Assembly: GCA_018806985.1 (NCBI GenBank)
Contig: JADANN010000364.1
Location: forward strand, 3,713,001-3,777,000
Reading direction: 5' to 3'
Length of the DNA: 64,000 nt
Source of the DNA: Angiostrongylus vasorum
Lineage: Eukaryota > Nematoda > Chromadorea > Rhabditida > Metastrongylidae
Both the position numbers and the translations under genes were made by a program. This document shows, one piece after another, positions 48,860 through 60,920 of this stretch. The notes beneath the pieces were generated by a model. That model saw nothing but the letters and a program-made list of their open reading frames with translations. It made no database searches and was not told the origin of the DNA. How positions within the stretch are numbered: position 1 is the stretch's first letter; each line of letters opens with the position of its first letter.

Positions 48860-51255
48860 CCGCTTCGTAACTTTCATTCATCACCTGTAATGGAAAGCCC
48901 AATTACCGCAAACACGTTCTCAACCGGTCATGGGAACTCTGGCCGCCCACGATGTCAATAGGCAGTGTATTTGTCTCGAATTAAGCAAATAGAAAACGAT
49001 AGTGAAACGGTATTGTGAAGAGAAAAGGTTATCGGTTCGAAAATATTCCAGCAGTGAATAATGTGGCATAAATTTCTTACGGAATTCCACGAAACAATGT
49101 GATATGTGAGAAGATGGGCTTTTAGAAATGGATGCTACTAATTGCTTTCGTCTAGAATTCTTTTTTCCTTCCAAAGGATGTTATACGCAGAGCGGAGAAA
49201 GTTTCACACGTAAATACCTGATTAGCAGTTTGCTCAAACTCCCCTTCCTATTCGACTGTCGATTGTGTTTCTACCTACCGATTGAATTCCAATTTCCTTC
49301 CCTTCTGAATAGTCTCCTTATTTCCGCAAGACTATTGCTGTTTGTTCAAAAGCTTTGCTGATATGTAGTTAACACAGAACGGTGTAAAATGGAGTAGACT
49401 CTGCCAGTACTGTCGCTCTTCTTGTACTGATCCGTTTCCACGTCCTTTCTTTGATAGGTTTATTAATCGAATAGGTAAGAAGAGTTTTTCTACTGGATTC
49501 GGCCTTGGACTACGCCTAGGGGGTGATCCAAATCTCTTTCACAGAGGAGACTCAGCTCTTGATACGAATAGCTTTGTCTGAGTATCTATTCGCAAACACT
49601 GATGTCATCAAGTGCAATCAAGGTCCTCAGTCCGCCGTAACGAATACCTGATGTGCTTATCAGCTGTCTCGTTCCAGCTGCACACTACCCATATGCTAAT
49701 GGCTATAGCTCCTACAACTTGCAGGTTAATTACTTTCGGTGCATGGCTACTTTTTATGATTAATGTGAGGTTCGCTCTTGTAAAGGAATGTGTTGAGTGC
49801 CCTGGCAACTTATTAATTTTAAACTTTTTCCTGACAATGGTTTTTTTGACAGGAGACGGCAATCTCTCGATCACTAGAGCACTTCAGCAGTCCAAAACTT
49901 CATAGAAGTGACTCGATCCACTTCCTCTATTTTGATCTATCGTTTAAGCGGAAATTGAAAGCTGATAATAGCTGCGCGTCCTGCGACTCCTATAGAGGTC
50001 ACGTAGTTACGTCAATGTTAATTGGTATAGAATTACCATCTCATTAATTCTAGTTCGTGTACTTTTTTCGTCCTTGGATCTCCTACTTGTTTTCATTTCG
50101 TTTCACAAAAGCCTCCGCATTCGAGAAAAATAATATTAGCGGAATATATGAATACGTATTAGATGTACTTCTGTGTCCTTCAGCAAAAAATATTTACATG
50201 AGATGAAATGTGGCGATTAGGCAGCTCCATGGTAACTCCTCTTCATCTACTTAACAATCTGTGTCGACTCGTACGGATTCTGTAATTGATGGACATAATG
50301 GCTCTATCGCACTACGCTTGCTGTTCTTCGCCCTCATTTTTCTTCTGTGCATGGAACTGAAACTACTCAAAGCTCTTTTGACTTGAAAAAACCTTCGATA
50401 GTTCTGGTTGTAAGTGTTCGTTTGGATTTGATGTCAACTAGCCAACTTCTAGGTATCTTTGTATTTCCAACTAGGAATTGTGTGAACGTGCAGTGTGCTG
50501 CCAATCTGTGTCTCTTAGACGTTCGTGCAGATTTCTCAGAAGTTCATAGGTCTATTTCAACTCTTTTACAAAGCGAAAACTTTATGGGTTGCAAAGCGAG
50601 AACTCTCTGACTTCGCTAGACTTTTCCATTAGTCATGAGGTGTATTTGTACTCCACTTTTATGAAGTTCTATGGTGCTTTTCGAGGTGAGAACTTCTGTG
50701 CATTCACTTCTTTTTAAGTGACATTTACGATTCCTGTTGTAAGACAGTGAGGTACTTCATTACTTATTTGCTTAAACACTGCACATCATTAGAGAAGTGC
50801 TTAAGTCAGCATTCAGTATAGTAAATCGTCTCTCTGAACGACTTACGCCTCATCTTGTTTTAAGATGTCCCTGGATATGAAGTTGTGCTACATGGTGAAG
50901 CTCATCGTCCATTTCTCAACAAGAGCACCTAAACTGAGTAGGCGGGAAACTCAGTTAAAATTAAATCGGTGTCAGTCTTGTAAGAACTCCAGTTGCATGC
51001 AGAGAATTCTTTTTTTTCCACAAGGACCGACGAATGTCTAGGGATGACGACGAGATTCCAGGAAATCGTGGAAAAAATCATATCAGAATAACAACTCACC
51101 AATTAAGTGAAAAATTTGATGGGACTGAGGATAACCGGAGATAATTCGTGCAGGGCCATTTACCAAAAAGTAAATGAGGTATTATGAAGCTTATCATTAA
51201 GCGGTAAATCTAATCACTATGTAGTAAAGTTCGAATGGTTACTGTTTTGAGAAAA
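48860..51255. other. No gene recognised
   Basis: Short open frames only, none with domain features or consistent splice sites. Confidence 0.45.
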
Positions 51256-51261
51256 CTCGCG

Positions 51262-51592
51262 GATTCATTATCCACAAAAGTCTTTAAATTTGCATGTAGG
51301 TTTGGTTGTTGTTCCAGCATTATTGGTCTGCTTTGCAAATGTCGTTGAATGTTTGTCGAGTAAAAACTCTATGGATTCCCTGCCATACCCTTGGTAGAGC
51401 GTTCCTAGTTCTTTAACATAGGTATTTGTCGGTATTATGGATCACAGGAAGCTTTCCAGGTAAGTCTGGTATCAAGGACCCGATCTAAAGTAGATGGGGG
51501 TTGGTTCGCTTTGGGCGGAGTCAGACAGATCCTTGCTTGTGTTAGTGAACAACATCATTACCACTGCGCTACTCGCTACCCATTTGAAAGAA
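51262..51592 (-). repeat. Family D tRNA-derived SINE
   Basis: On the minus strand the head at 51592 reads GGGTAGCGAGTAGCGCAGTG (A box); the body runs to the family D tail (AATTTGCATGTAGG complement). Sits about 280 bp upstream of the KCTD-like gene. Confidence 0.6.
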
Positions 51593-51861
51593 TTATGTAG
51601 GTAAAATTGCATCAGAAACCCTACTTGATTGGCTCTTTCTGCATTTATTCAACATTTAGACGTGTTGATGATATAACAGCGTTGGCATTTCCATTTAATC
51701 AAGAATGTGTTTGGGATTTCCTCATCGTTTTTCGTTTATGCTCCCTATGTTGTATCGTCGTTCGATATTCCAATACGAAAATTGGACGCACTTTTGAGGC
51801 TTTCTAAAATTAGTCTGAAATAAGGCTTATTATATCTTTTAATTGAACTTATTATCTCTGT

Positions 51862-51872
51862 AATTTGCTCAG
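51862..51872 (+). other. 3' splice acceptor immediately before the KCTD-like ATG
   Basis: AATTTGCTCAG lies directly against the ATG at 51873. In nematodes this is typical of a spliced-leader trans-splice site, though a cis-spliced 5' exon is also possible. Confidence 0.5.
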
Positions 51873-53104
51873 ATGGAAAGTCCATCGTCCTCATCAGGTG
51901 AAAGAATACGATTAAACCTTGGTGGAACAATTTTTGAGACCACACTTTCAACACTCACAAAAATCGAAGGCACTGTGCTTTCTACAATGGTTGCCAAACG
52001 TTGGCGAGGTCATGGTGAACTATTCATCGATCGAGACCCTACCCACTTTTCCAAGGTGAAATTCCCCTCTGTTTATGTTGAATCTTTTGTTTAACCTGAA
52101 GATTTGAGCTGGATGAATAAAACTCAGATTTTGAACTACTTGCGAGATGGGGACGAATTCAGCGTTCCTTTGGATAGAGATGTATGTGACGAGCTACGTA
52201 GAGAGGCGCAGGTACCTCAGCTGTGTGTAACAAAAGAAAGTAGTCATTTGAAAAACATTTGTTTCTCCTCCACATATTTTTTCTAGACATGTAGAAATGA
52301 ACTGAACAATTAGCTCATGCATCAAAATCATGGTCATTCATCCCAGTGGAAAAATTTAGTTTTACAACCTACCTGGGCTAGTCGAGATGTGCTTGCCTCA
52401 AGTACTCAACGTCGGTGATGAGATTCAGTGGAAAAAGGATGCAGTTGGTCTCTATTGGAGATGCTTCGTTAGGTAACTTTCACGCAGAATATTTTTTAGT
52501 GGAACCAATGTCCCACCATTCACTAAATGCCATAAGAGAGGAATAACTATCAAACTCGGACAATATTCCAGGTATATGGTAGATGACTCTCTCACGCTGC
52601 CATTCATATACGACAGGTAAGAGCTGAATTCTCCAAAACCAACCTGATTATTCAGGCATGTTGCAAAATCTATCTTTTACCTGTAGGTTTTTCTTCCCAG
52701 AAATCCGATTTTTTTTTACTCTAAAACTGGAGTAGTCTGACTGTTTTTGGTGGCAGTGGATGTGAATCTATGTTTGAACCACTCTAGAGCGTTATAAGTT
52801 GACATTCAGAAATAATCACACGCTAGCTAGGTGTATTGGTTGTGAGGAATACCAGGACCTGAAGTGTTCGTACCATTACGACATCAACTACGAGGACTGG
52901 CAACCGATGAAACACCACATGCTGCTTATGCGAGGCGAAATCATTCAGGTTATTTCTTCGGTTATCGTATTGCTGGTATATAGGTTGGTTTTTTGGTGCG
53001 AAGGAATATCGCATGACGCAGTACTAATTCGAAAAAAGAAAACCGTGAGAGGACCACCGAATCGGATCGAAATTTTTCCAACAGTTCCCATTTTCAAACA
53101 ATGA
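51873..53104 (+). CDS. BTB/POZ (T1-type) KCTD-like protein
   Basis: Exons: 51873-52055, 52128-52211, 52360-52472, 52500-52616 and 52810-53104 (stop TGA at 53102-53104). Phases agree throughout (0, 0, 2, 2). Residues 10-100 form a potassium-channel tetramerisation-type BTB domain: RIRLNLGGTIFETTLSTL, a central ELFIDRDPTHFSKILNYLRD, then DRDVCDELRREAQFYNLPGL, all in standard order for the family. KCTD proteins oligomerise through this domain and many serve as adaptors for cullin-3 ubiquitin ligases or bind membrane receptors. The C-terminal half (WKKDAVGLYWRCF, a C-x2-C in RCIGCEEYQ) is not assigned to a subfamily. There is no channel transmembrane core. The final exon is read straight through to a basic tail; an alternative last intron after 52948 cannot be excluded. 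Confidence 0.85.
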
Positions 53105-53344
53105 TAAAAAGTTATTGCAATACAAAGCCAGTATTTTAGAAGTGTTTTACTAACGAAACTGACATAATTCTTTTCGTGTGTATTGCAACGCCAACGAACC
53201 AGTCAGTGATATTGGTGTGCGAGTAGCGCCACAAAGCATTACGCCACGAAATTCGATTACTGAATATTTGTTACAAAAGGATTTTATTGTAACTAGTTAA
53301 ACTCTTGCGACACATGGAATAATTAAGTAAAAAGCATACTGCTA

Positions 53345-53715
53345 ACTCTTCGAATCCTCCCAGCAGTTTACCGGCTCATCGTAGCTGGGAAGTGTTCCTG
53401 TGAGTCAGGCTGCGATGTACAGCGAGGAGATCGATCCATCCTATCGGCAGGGCCTTCAAAGTTGAGAAGGAGCCCGGCGTTTCAATCAAGAAGCCAAGCT
53501 AAGAGTAAACCAATCCCGCGATCCACCACCGTCCTGGTTTCAAATCAGTCGCATGGTGACAAATCTCCCTCTGATCTACAAGGGCTACGTCTGCCTCTAG
53601 TGGTGACGACTTGGGGGCAACCTTGCCCAGGCTAACCTCGGGGCTTCAGGGAACTACAATGCCTAAACCAGCAGAAATCTGAAAAAGTAGAATATTACTC
53701 GAGCTCTTCATCGGA
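53345..53715 (+). repeat. Family C repeat
   Basis: GTTTACCGGCTCATCGTAGC to AACCAGCAGAAATCTGAAAA. The hairpin's 5' strand has changed (ATCCCGCGATCC), so this copy's stem is weakened. Confidence 0.85.
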
Positions 53716-53719
53716 TATC

Positions 53720-54640
53720 GGCCGTAAAAATTGATGCTAATCCCTAATCGGGCAAAAAATTATCCCCACTTTCGCGGAACGTTTGCTGATTTATCACATA
53801 GTCATTAAATCAATCGGATTAACTAACCAATGGCAAAAAAAAATTCAGAAAAAAATATGACAACAGAAAATGTATTTAATGGCTACTTACATGTAATGAA
53901 CGTGATTTTTTTTACGCTGAATTGCCGTACTAAATTATTCCTAGATGTCCTTTCGTATGTAATACGGTAGATTCTTAAGCGTTTTCATCTACTTTACCAG
54001 TTTGCTCAGAAATTAATGCAGCACTTTTAATCTGCACCTCTAAAGTGGCATGTCGAAGCTCAGAACAAACTTTTTTATTAACCCATAAAGTCCGCTATGT
54101 GCACCGTAGTGTCCATAACGGCTTGGACAGGGGCAGTGTGACCACTACAGTGCTCATATTTAGCTAACACGTAGCAGTTTTTTTTCTTATAAGTGTATCT
54201 GTGTAAGTTATAAAATTTCTTCCTTATTCGTTTGATTGCCAGTCGAAACCAGATCAAATAGTAGGGATGAGACCAGAAAAACTGCTCTCTACATCTAGTG
54301 ATTCACAGAAAACGTTTTCTTGGAGAAAGTTAGTTAACCGGTAATTTGGCTATCAATTAACTGTTTTTTTCATTTTAATCAGTATGATTATTATATGGGA
54401 TGTAGGGATATAGAAAAATACCGAGATAGAATCGACGTAGGATGTAAAATACTTCCAAGTGCTTACAGTAACGTATGTGGAGAATGGACCATAGTAACAT
54501 TTAGTTAGTAGTATGCATATCATTCACACCAATAGAACGGTAGAGCAAAGCCTTCTTTGCAACTCTATCATGTTCACAACCACTAAATTACTCCATTTAT
54601 TAAAAAAACTATTTTTTTATTATCGGAAAACCAGAAATTT
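53720..54640. other. No gene recognised
   Basis: AT-rich DNA between a family C repeat and the first mariner relic; nothing coding seen. Confidence 0.45.
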
Positions 54641-54679
54641 TACGGTTAAAGAAAAACTGCTCGTGCTCCATTCGGAAGG

Positions 54680-55350
54680 CCAAAGTTAATAGAAATAAGA
54701 ACCATTAGAATCCACACATTTTTGCCAACGAGGAACAAGTTTGTCTACTCCAGCTGCACAAAACCGTGACGTTCTGGGAGCGGTGAAGTCATTGAAGGCA
54801 GTTTCGGCTTTGGCTTGGTTTCTGAAACATTTCTCGCACAGGAAGCTATCGAATTACTTGAAGAAATGGTAGTTGCTAGGCGAGAGGTCCGATGACTGTG
54901 GAAAATGAGGCAGAGTTTTGTAGCCCAGCTCGTTCAGTCGCTGCAATGTCGGTAGTAAGACGTGTGGCAGCGCATTATGGTAGAAAAGGATCACCAGGTT
55001 CGTGCGGCACCCATTTGTCGAGGTTCTTCGACTTTCCTATCTTGCTTAGATGTTCTAAAATAGTTGAGTTGATTAAACGGATTTCTTCTACAAGTTCTTG
55101 AACAGTTAGGCGTGTATTTGCATTCGAAGACGTTTTCAATTCATCATCCTCAGTAGCAGAAGAACGTCCGCGACATTCACTATCGTAAAGTCGAATTCGA
55201 AAGGACAGAACCTTTGAAGCCAACGTTGCACTCTGTATTCGTTAACATTTCTTTGGCCTCATACTAATATTTAGAAGCGTTCGCGCTGCACTACGACCTA
55301 ATGCAAATACGTAGAATTGGATTTGTCGAAAGTGTTCTTTCAACATCTCA
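54680..55350 (-). pseudogene. mariner-family transposase relic, internally deleted
   Basis: Minus-strand pieces in order: an N-terminal piece with FALGRSAARTLLNI; CRGRSSATEDDELKTSS; the helix-turn-helix end STILEHLSKIGKSKNLDKWV with PHE; then, after a jump, YNALPHVLLPTLQRLNELGY, SDLSPSNYHFFKYFDSFL and the C-terminal SRFCAAGVDKLVPRWQKCV. These match Tc1/mariner mariner-clade proteins. The central part holding the first catalytic aspartate is missing, and the second catalytic Asp position (normally HDNARPH) reads YNALPH, so no active transposase is possible. Frameshifts separate the N-terminal piece. Length left is about 55-60 percent of the family's roughly 345 residues. Confidence 0.85.
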
Positions 55351-56240
55351 AATCGCAACCTTTAAAGCTTTCCAAAAAATGCAGTTTATACTCCAATTCA
55401 ATTACACGAAGTAAAAATGTGCGACAAAGCTGAGCACAGCTCATCAGCTTGCCCGTGATACCTGATAATTAGTGGGAGCACAGCTGTTGCAGGTGGTGAT
55501 ATTGTGAACTAACCACATATTTCCACCTGAACGATGCTACGAATGCAATGGAATGCGTAGCATCCCCTAGGTGTCGATCAATCCTAACGATTTACCATCA
55601 TTCCTATCATAATTAATTGATATTCCAGCTAATGGGCGATCAGTGTTGCATTGTTTCGTGGGACAACGGCCAACAGATTCATCTTCCGAAATCGGCCATC
55701 CGCAAAGCTGATCCTGTATGATCCTCCTCCTCTCAAGGTACAGCTCTCGTTTCAGGTTTTTCTCCGCAAGTCTGAGACACCGTTGCTGGAACACTTCGCT
55801 GTCTAATTCATTCGAAGACCTTTGATTGATGTTCCTTACGCCTTTTTCTTTTCATATTCGTTGTTATGCAGAAAACCACGCGAATCTTGTTATGAGAATC
55901 TTACCAGTTGATTGTTACTACGTGAGCGATTGTGTTTAATTACAGTAATAATGCTTTCTAAGTGAAGATGTAAAGTTTTTTTAAGTATTTGTTTTTCGTT
56001 GTGCAGAAGGGAGTAGTTTCAAGACTGCATTCCTAGAAATCGGAAATTCCTCAGAAGCGTCTGAAAAAAATACGAAATATAGGTAATGGACCGTAAAAAG
56101 CAGGAGAAACATTATGATTAATGTGTTGAGGGAGAACTTGCTCATGAATGAGGTACCACATCGGAGTCGCGTTGTGCTGAGGGTTTTAGCCGATGGAAAA
56201 ACAACGGCTAACGTTACTTCCGCTCGTAGAATCGAGTACA
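55350..56240. other. No gene recognised
   Basis: A minus-strand frame at 55567-55794 has charged composition but no recognised domain and no splice support. Confidence 0.4.
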
Positions 56241-56294
56241 GTAGTTAAAACTATTTTTCAACAAGGTATGTGAATTTAACCACTATACCCTTCC

Positions 56295-56590
56295 AAAGAA
56301 GGGCGCGTGCAGCCCAGTGGTCAGGGGCGCCTGGAATACACATGGGATCGACCCTCACGCCTCGAACCCACCGAGCCGTCCATCTCTCCGGGGTCGACAA
56401 ATTGCTACCATACTTGTATGGGAGGATAGCAGCACTGGCTTGATACATCGGTAGGCTACCGTGAGTCATTGTAAAGGCCAGATATGTATTCAATCACCTC
56501 CAACGATGCTTAGTGAAGTCGAATGTATGGCGCATCCCTCAAGGATAGATCAAAGCCGAGGACTTTACCCTTTATTATTAACCTTCCCAA
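56295..56590 (+). repeat. Family B tRNA-derived SINE, well preserved
   Basis: Head CGCGTGCAGCCCAGTGGTCA (A box) and CATGGGATCGACCCTCACGC (B-box-like); body CGACAAATTGCTACCATAC and GCATCCCTCAAGGATAGATC. Confidence 0.78.
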
Positions 56591-56599
56591 TATGGAAAC

Positions 56600-57480
56600 T
56601 TAAGATGTCTTCACGGCTAACTATTGAAACCGAACCAAATTTAAAAAAGGTAGCCAATCTAGTCAATTATTCAGCTTTTCCCGATGAAAATATTGTCAAG
56701 AACGATTTCAATGTAGTAGTAAATCGAGTGGTGAAATGGGTAATTTAAATAGGAGACAGTGACAAGACCATACTCAAGCACACAGAAATTTTAAGCACAA
56801 CTTCAAAGCTCATTTAAAAAAAGATCATTCAAGAATGCGTGGATAGGTAAATTCTGTTCAGCTTGCTACATCGCCCTCAAATGCCCGGTCGACTAACTGC
56901 GGGGTTCGCTGTCATCCCAGAAATTGTCATCGTCCTGGATGACTCCGAGTCGCAAAGCACCAAATTTCTCCTCAATTACAACGGCTCAAAATTGACTGTG
57001 GTATGACCTTAGACAGGTTCTCCCGAATTTCCCAAGGAGATCGCGCTTGTCGGCCACCTGGGAGAAGGTAGTAGAGCGTCAACTAGTAGGCGAGCCGTCA
57101 CTTAAATCCGAGCACTTTCTATGACAGCTCCAAAACGAGACGAGTGCAAGCAGTGCTGAGACTCGCACCACATGTAAAGACAGGGGCCATCTAAGTATAT
57201 CCCGCTATGTTTCCTCCAATCTATAGTTTTTTCTCCAGCATATTCTGGGCAATGTACTTGCCAGCTTGATAGATAAGGAGCCGAAATGGTCCGGAAGGAA
57301 GTTGTCTTGCTAGACATGAGCAGATCGTGATGGATTTCGTGTTTCCATCCATGTTTGCGCGCATTGTGTGAATGATGTTGATTATTCTCTAAAGACTGAT
57401 CCCGGCTAAAGGCCATCATTCTGGCGACTGCTGGATAATAAAAAATAAGATTAAGATTAAACGTATTTATGTCTCTTCCC
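56600..57480. other. No gene recognised
   Basis: A 126-codon minus-strand frame (57102-57482) shows no domain. 56880-57080 is GC-richer than its flanks and could be exon debris, but no consistent frame was found. Confidence 0.4.
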
Positions 57481-57484
57481 AACA

Positions 57485-57875
57485 GTTCACTGCCTCATCG
57501 TGGCTAAGAGGTGTTCCTGGGTGTCGGACTGCGATGTATAGCGGGGGGATTCATCCCCCTGGCAGGGGTCTCGCAAGCTAAAAAAGAAGTCTGGCGTCCG
57601 TTTCCATCATGAAATATAGCTAAGAGTAATAAACCAATACCAGGATCTACCATCGTCCTGGTATCAAAGTCGCATGGTGGCAAATCTCCCTCTGATCCAC
57701 GAGGGCTGCGACTGCCTGTGGTGGTGAAGACCTGGGGTAGACCTTGGCCAGCCTGAACTCGGAATTCCAGGGAACCACAATGGCTTAACTAGGAAATCTC
57801 CGAAAAATGGAGATTATACTGGGGCCCCTACAACCAGTGAGGACGGGCCGTCCAATTATCAAGTATCAAGTAAGA
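57485..57875 (+). repeat. Family C repeat, near full length
   Basis: ACTGCCTCATCGTGGCTAAG to GGCCGTCCAATTATCAAGTA. Hairpin ATACCAGGA...TCCTGGTAT forms a 9-bp stem at about 57637-57665. Confidence 0.88.
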
Positions 57876-58144
57876 ATGAGTTCTTCCATATTACCCTTAA
57901 CCGAAGATGTTGTCAGTCTAAGACTTACCCTGATGCTCTGTATGAGATTATATCATTTACTTGTTCGACATTTGCTTCGAAAGACGACCACAGAGAATTC
58001 CTAACGGAGAGACAGAGATTTCTGTGAAACAAACTTGAAGTGCAGCTCAAAACTAACAGCTACTGCCTGTGCTAATAATGTAGATCCTTTGAAAACTAGT
58101 GTCCGATTTCAACCCTTGTTCGTATATGCCACATCTCAGCTGAG

Positions 58145-58765
58145 GGTAAAGTTTATTAATCGAAATAGAAACCAACGGAATACATATATTTCTGCCAAAG
58201 AGAAAAAAAGTTTATTTATACCAGATGTACATATTCTGGACTTCAGGAGGTGGTGAAGCCGTTGAAAGCAGTTTCGGTCTCTGCTTCCCTCCTGAAGCAT
58301 TTCTTGCATAACAAATCATTGAGATGCTTGAAGAAGTGGTATTCACTAGTTCGATCCGTAGCCCAGTTCATCCAACTTTCGCTGCGCCGGTAATGCGACG
58401 TGTGACTACGCGACTACGCATTATCGTAGATGATCCTCTATAAATTCTTGCGGCATCTATTTGTCAAGCTTCTTCAGCTTTTCAGTATTCTTAAGATGCT
58501 CCGCAACAGTTGAGGTGATTAGGAGTACTTCTGAAAGTTCCCAAATAGCTGTGCCTCCACTATTCGTCCAGCACAGCCTTCAATTCACCGTCATCAATAC
58601 CAAAGAGGTTTCTGCGACCCTCCTCATCCTCAATGTCGAGTTTCCGAGGATGAAGCTTTCCGAACCGACGTTGAACTTTGCATTCGTCAACACTTTCCTA
58701 ATCCTATAGCCTATTAATGTTTCGAACCGTTTGTGCTGCACACTTCCAAGTTTGAATTTCTGGAA
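58145..58765 (-). pseudogene. Second mariner relic with the same internal deletion
   Basis: Minus-strand pieces, shifted between frames: LDIEDEEGRRNLFGIDDGEL; STVAEHLKNTEKLKKLDK followed by a stop and MPQEF; then SHVALPAQRKLDELGYGS and a C-terminal SRICTSGINKLF. Order and content match the relic at 54680-55350, and the central catalytic region is missing at the same place. More stops and frameshifts than the first copy. Confidence 0.8.
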
Positions 58766-58899
58766 TGAGATTTTCCCAACCGATTTGCAGACGAAGTACC
58801 CATGGTCGCACAGAAAGTGTAGAAGAAGGCTGGAAGCCAATGGTTCAGCACTGAGAACTCCATCTCTTCCACTAAATGTCATGTGCTGAATACAAGTAG

Positions 58900-59230
58900 T
58901 TAACCTATTCACCGTGATTCATTCTCTTGCAAGGTTGCTTAAGCTCAGGAGGTCGATGTTTGCACACGGAACATTAACTAAGAGCAAATAATCATTTAAG
59001 TCGATGATTCTGAAAAAAAAACTAGTCCTAAGACCTTCTATTAACCTCGGCATTGGTCAAACAATCCTTTATATTCTCAAACATTGAGCAAACACGAGGT
59101 GTTATTTTATTTCCTATGTATTTTCTATTTTCTGTTTATCTGTTTTCTTGTTATTATTAATGCCATTACTGGTTTAGCGTTTTCTGTTTGGTTATGGAGG
59201 TGTTCCGCCGGGTAGATTGCGGTTAACTTG
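58900..59230. other. No gene; left arm of a PLE-type inverted repeat
   Basis: 59088-59112 (GAGCAAACACGAGGTGTTAT) is the reverse complement of the tail following the hammerhead-like motif at 59240, giving inverted ends around it. Confidence 0.45.
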
Positions 59231-59239
59231 ACCTTTCGA

Positions 59240-59277
59240 GACTATGACGAAGGCGAAATCCGCCTGAACGTCAGCTT
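59240..59277 (+). ncRNA. Decayed hammerhead-like motif between inverted tails
   Basis: ACTATGACGAAGGCG, AAAT, CCGCCTGAACGTCAGCTT: UGACGA core half, a perfect AGGCG/CGCCU stem II, a GAACGTC 3' core lacking one A, and the AGCT stem strand. Followed by GTAAAGTAACAACTCGTG. Confidence 0.4.
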
Positions 59278-59784
59278 GCTCCTAAACAAAGAAGTAAAGT
59301 AACAACTCGTGTTTGCTCAACAAGAATATAAAATCTTGTCGTGAGATTTAAATGTTCACTTCGATGCACAAGAGTAGGTGAGTAGCTCTGTTTACCACCT
59401 GGTAACGTCCTCACACAATTCTTGATGTTCAAAAAAAAGTCCGACTAAATCAGCAACATGGCGAATAGAGAAGGAAATCTGCTAGCATTCGCACAATTCT
59501 TTGTGAAAACGGATAACAAAGCTATCAAGTGCCAGTATTTCGAGCGATCTCAAGTAGCAACTGTTCACTTAAGCACCATAACGAAAGTCCTTATTAACAG
59601 AAAACCATACTCTTCGCGTAGAGAACCTTTCAAGCGACTCTGGTAGAAAAAAAATAGAACATCTGTAAACGTTATTGACATCGGGTTGATTCATTTTATG
59701 CATAGAAACAAAAAAAGGTGGCACAGCTTAATAACTCGTAGCATTTGCACTTCGGCAGCTTTAATTTTATAGTTGCAGCTTACA

Positions 59785-60135
59785 ACGGTCTACCGCCTCA
59801 TTGTGGCTGGGAGGTGTTCTTGGGAGTCGGTTGCGATGTGCAGCAAGGAGATCCATCCCATCATCAGGGCCTCCTAAGCTGAGCATGAGCCCGGCGTTTC
59901 CATCATGAAGCCCAGGTAAGAGTAAACCAATACAAGGATCTACCACCGTTCTTGTAGAAACTAGTCGCATGGTGGCAAATCTTCCTCTGATCCACAACAG
60001 CGGCGATTCGTTGGCTAGGCTGATCTCGGAACTCCAGGGAGCCACGGTGGCTAAACCAGCAAAAGTCCGAAAATGTGGAAATTACGCTGGGGACCACAGA
60101 ACCAGTGAAGACGGCTATCCAAGTATCCAACTAAA
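59785..60135 (+). repeat. Family C repeat
   Basis: CGGTCTACCGCCTCATTGTG to GAAGACGGCTATCCAAGTAT. In the hairpin region the loop and 3' strand have drifted (TACAAGGATC...GTTCTTGTA), and the stem still pairs as TACAAG/CTTGTA, suggesting paired change. Confidence 0.85.
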
Positions 60136-60439
60136 TCAGTAGCTGACAAGATAACTCTACTTACATGACTTGACTTTACCGTTCTCTACAGTAGACAAAC
60201 TGAGTAACTGGAAACAGCAATTTAAAAAAAACACCATAAAAGTCGAACACAAATCTATGCACACTATTGTAACAAAGCACGAACGATCCTGAAACCTCTT
60301 ATCGATCACGACTTCCTAAGCCTCTATTCACAAGTCCTAACTAACAAGCCTACGAACGTCTGAATGAGACAAATCACAACAATTAACGCATACTAGTTAT
60401 ACGACCAGTTACTCGAATGTAGATGGGAACTTCTTTTTC

Positions 60440-60790
60440 CAACGGTTTATCGCCTCTTAGTGGCTGGGAGGTGTTCCTGGGTGTCGGACTGCGATGTACA
60501 GCGGGGAGATTCATTCCTCAGCAGGGCCTCCCAAGGTGAAAGCGAGTCTGGCGTTTGCATCCGGAAGACCAGGTAACAGAAACCAATACCAGAATCCACC
60601 ACCATCCTGGTATCAAACAAGTCGCATGGTGGCAAATCTTCCTCTAATCCGCAAGGGCAACAACTAACTGTGGTGGTGATGACCTGGGGCAGACGTTTTG
60701 GCTAGGATGACCCCGGAACTCCAGAGAACCATAGTGGCCAAGTGGCACCCGCACAACCATTGAAAACGGGCCATCCAAGTATGCAAGTAA
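60440..60790 (+). repeat. Family C repeat
   Basis: AACGGTTTATCGCCTCTTAG to GGGCCATCCAAGTATGCAAG. The segment between GGCCAAG and CGCACAACC is shortened relative to other copies. Confidence 0.85.
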
Positions 60791-60804
60791 GAGGAGTGTC
60801 ATAA

Positions 60805-60920
60805 CGAAGCAAGCACGAGGCGATCGCGCCGTGCGCAGTTGTGCGGCCGGACGAGTTTGCTCGCCCGCACTCGACGTTATAAACGGCGCGCGTCGGTGGT
60901 GTACGTGAGTGATAAACTTG
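60805..60920 (+). promoter_or_regulatory. CpG-rich segment upstream of the SUZ-domain gene
   Basis: Dense in CG (GGCGATCGCGCCGTGCG, GTTATAAACGGCGCGCG) unlike its surroundings, and ending just before an ATG followed by an acidic start (MSSDDD). Likely core promoter and 5' UTR, by position and composition only. Confidence 0.35.

Noticed and set aside
49128..50610. Several plus-strand frames of 60-97 codons
   Set aside because: No domain, ordinary background composition, no consistent splice sites.
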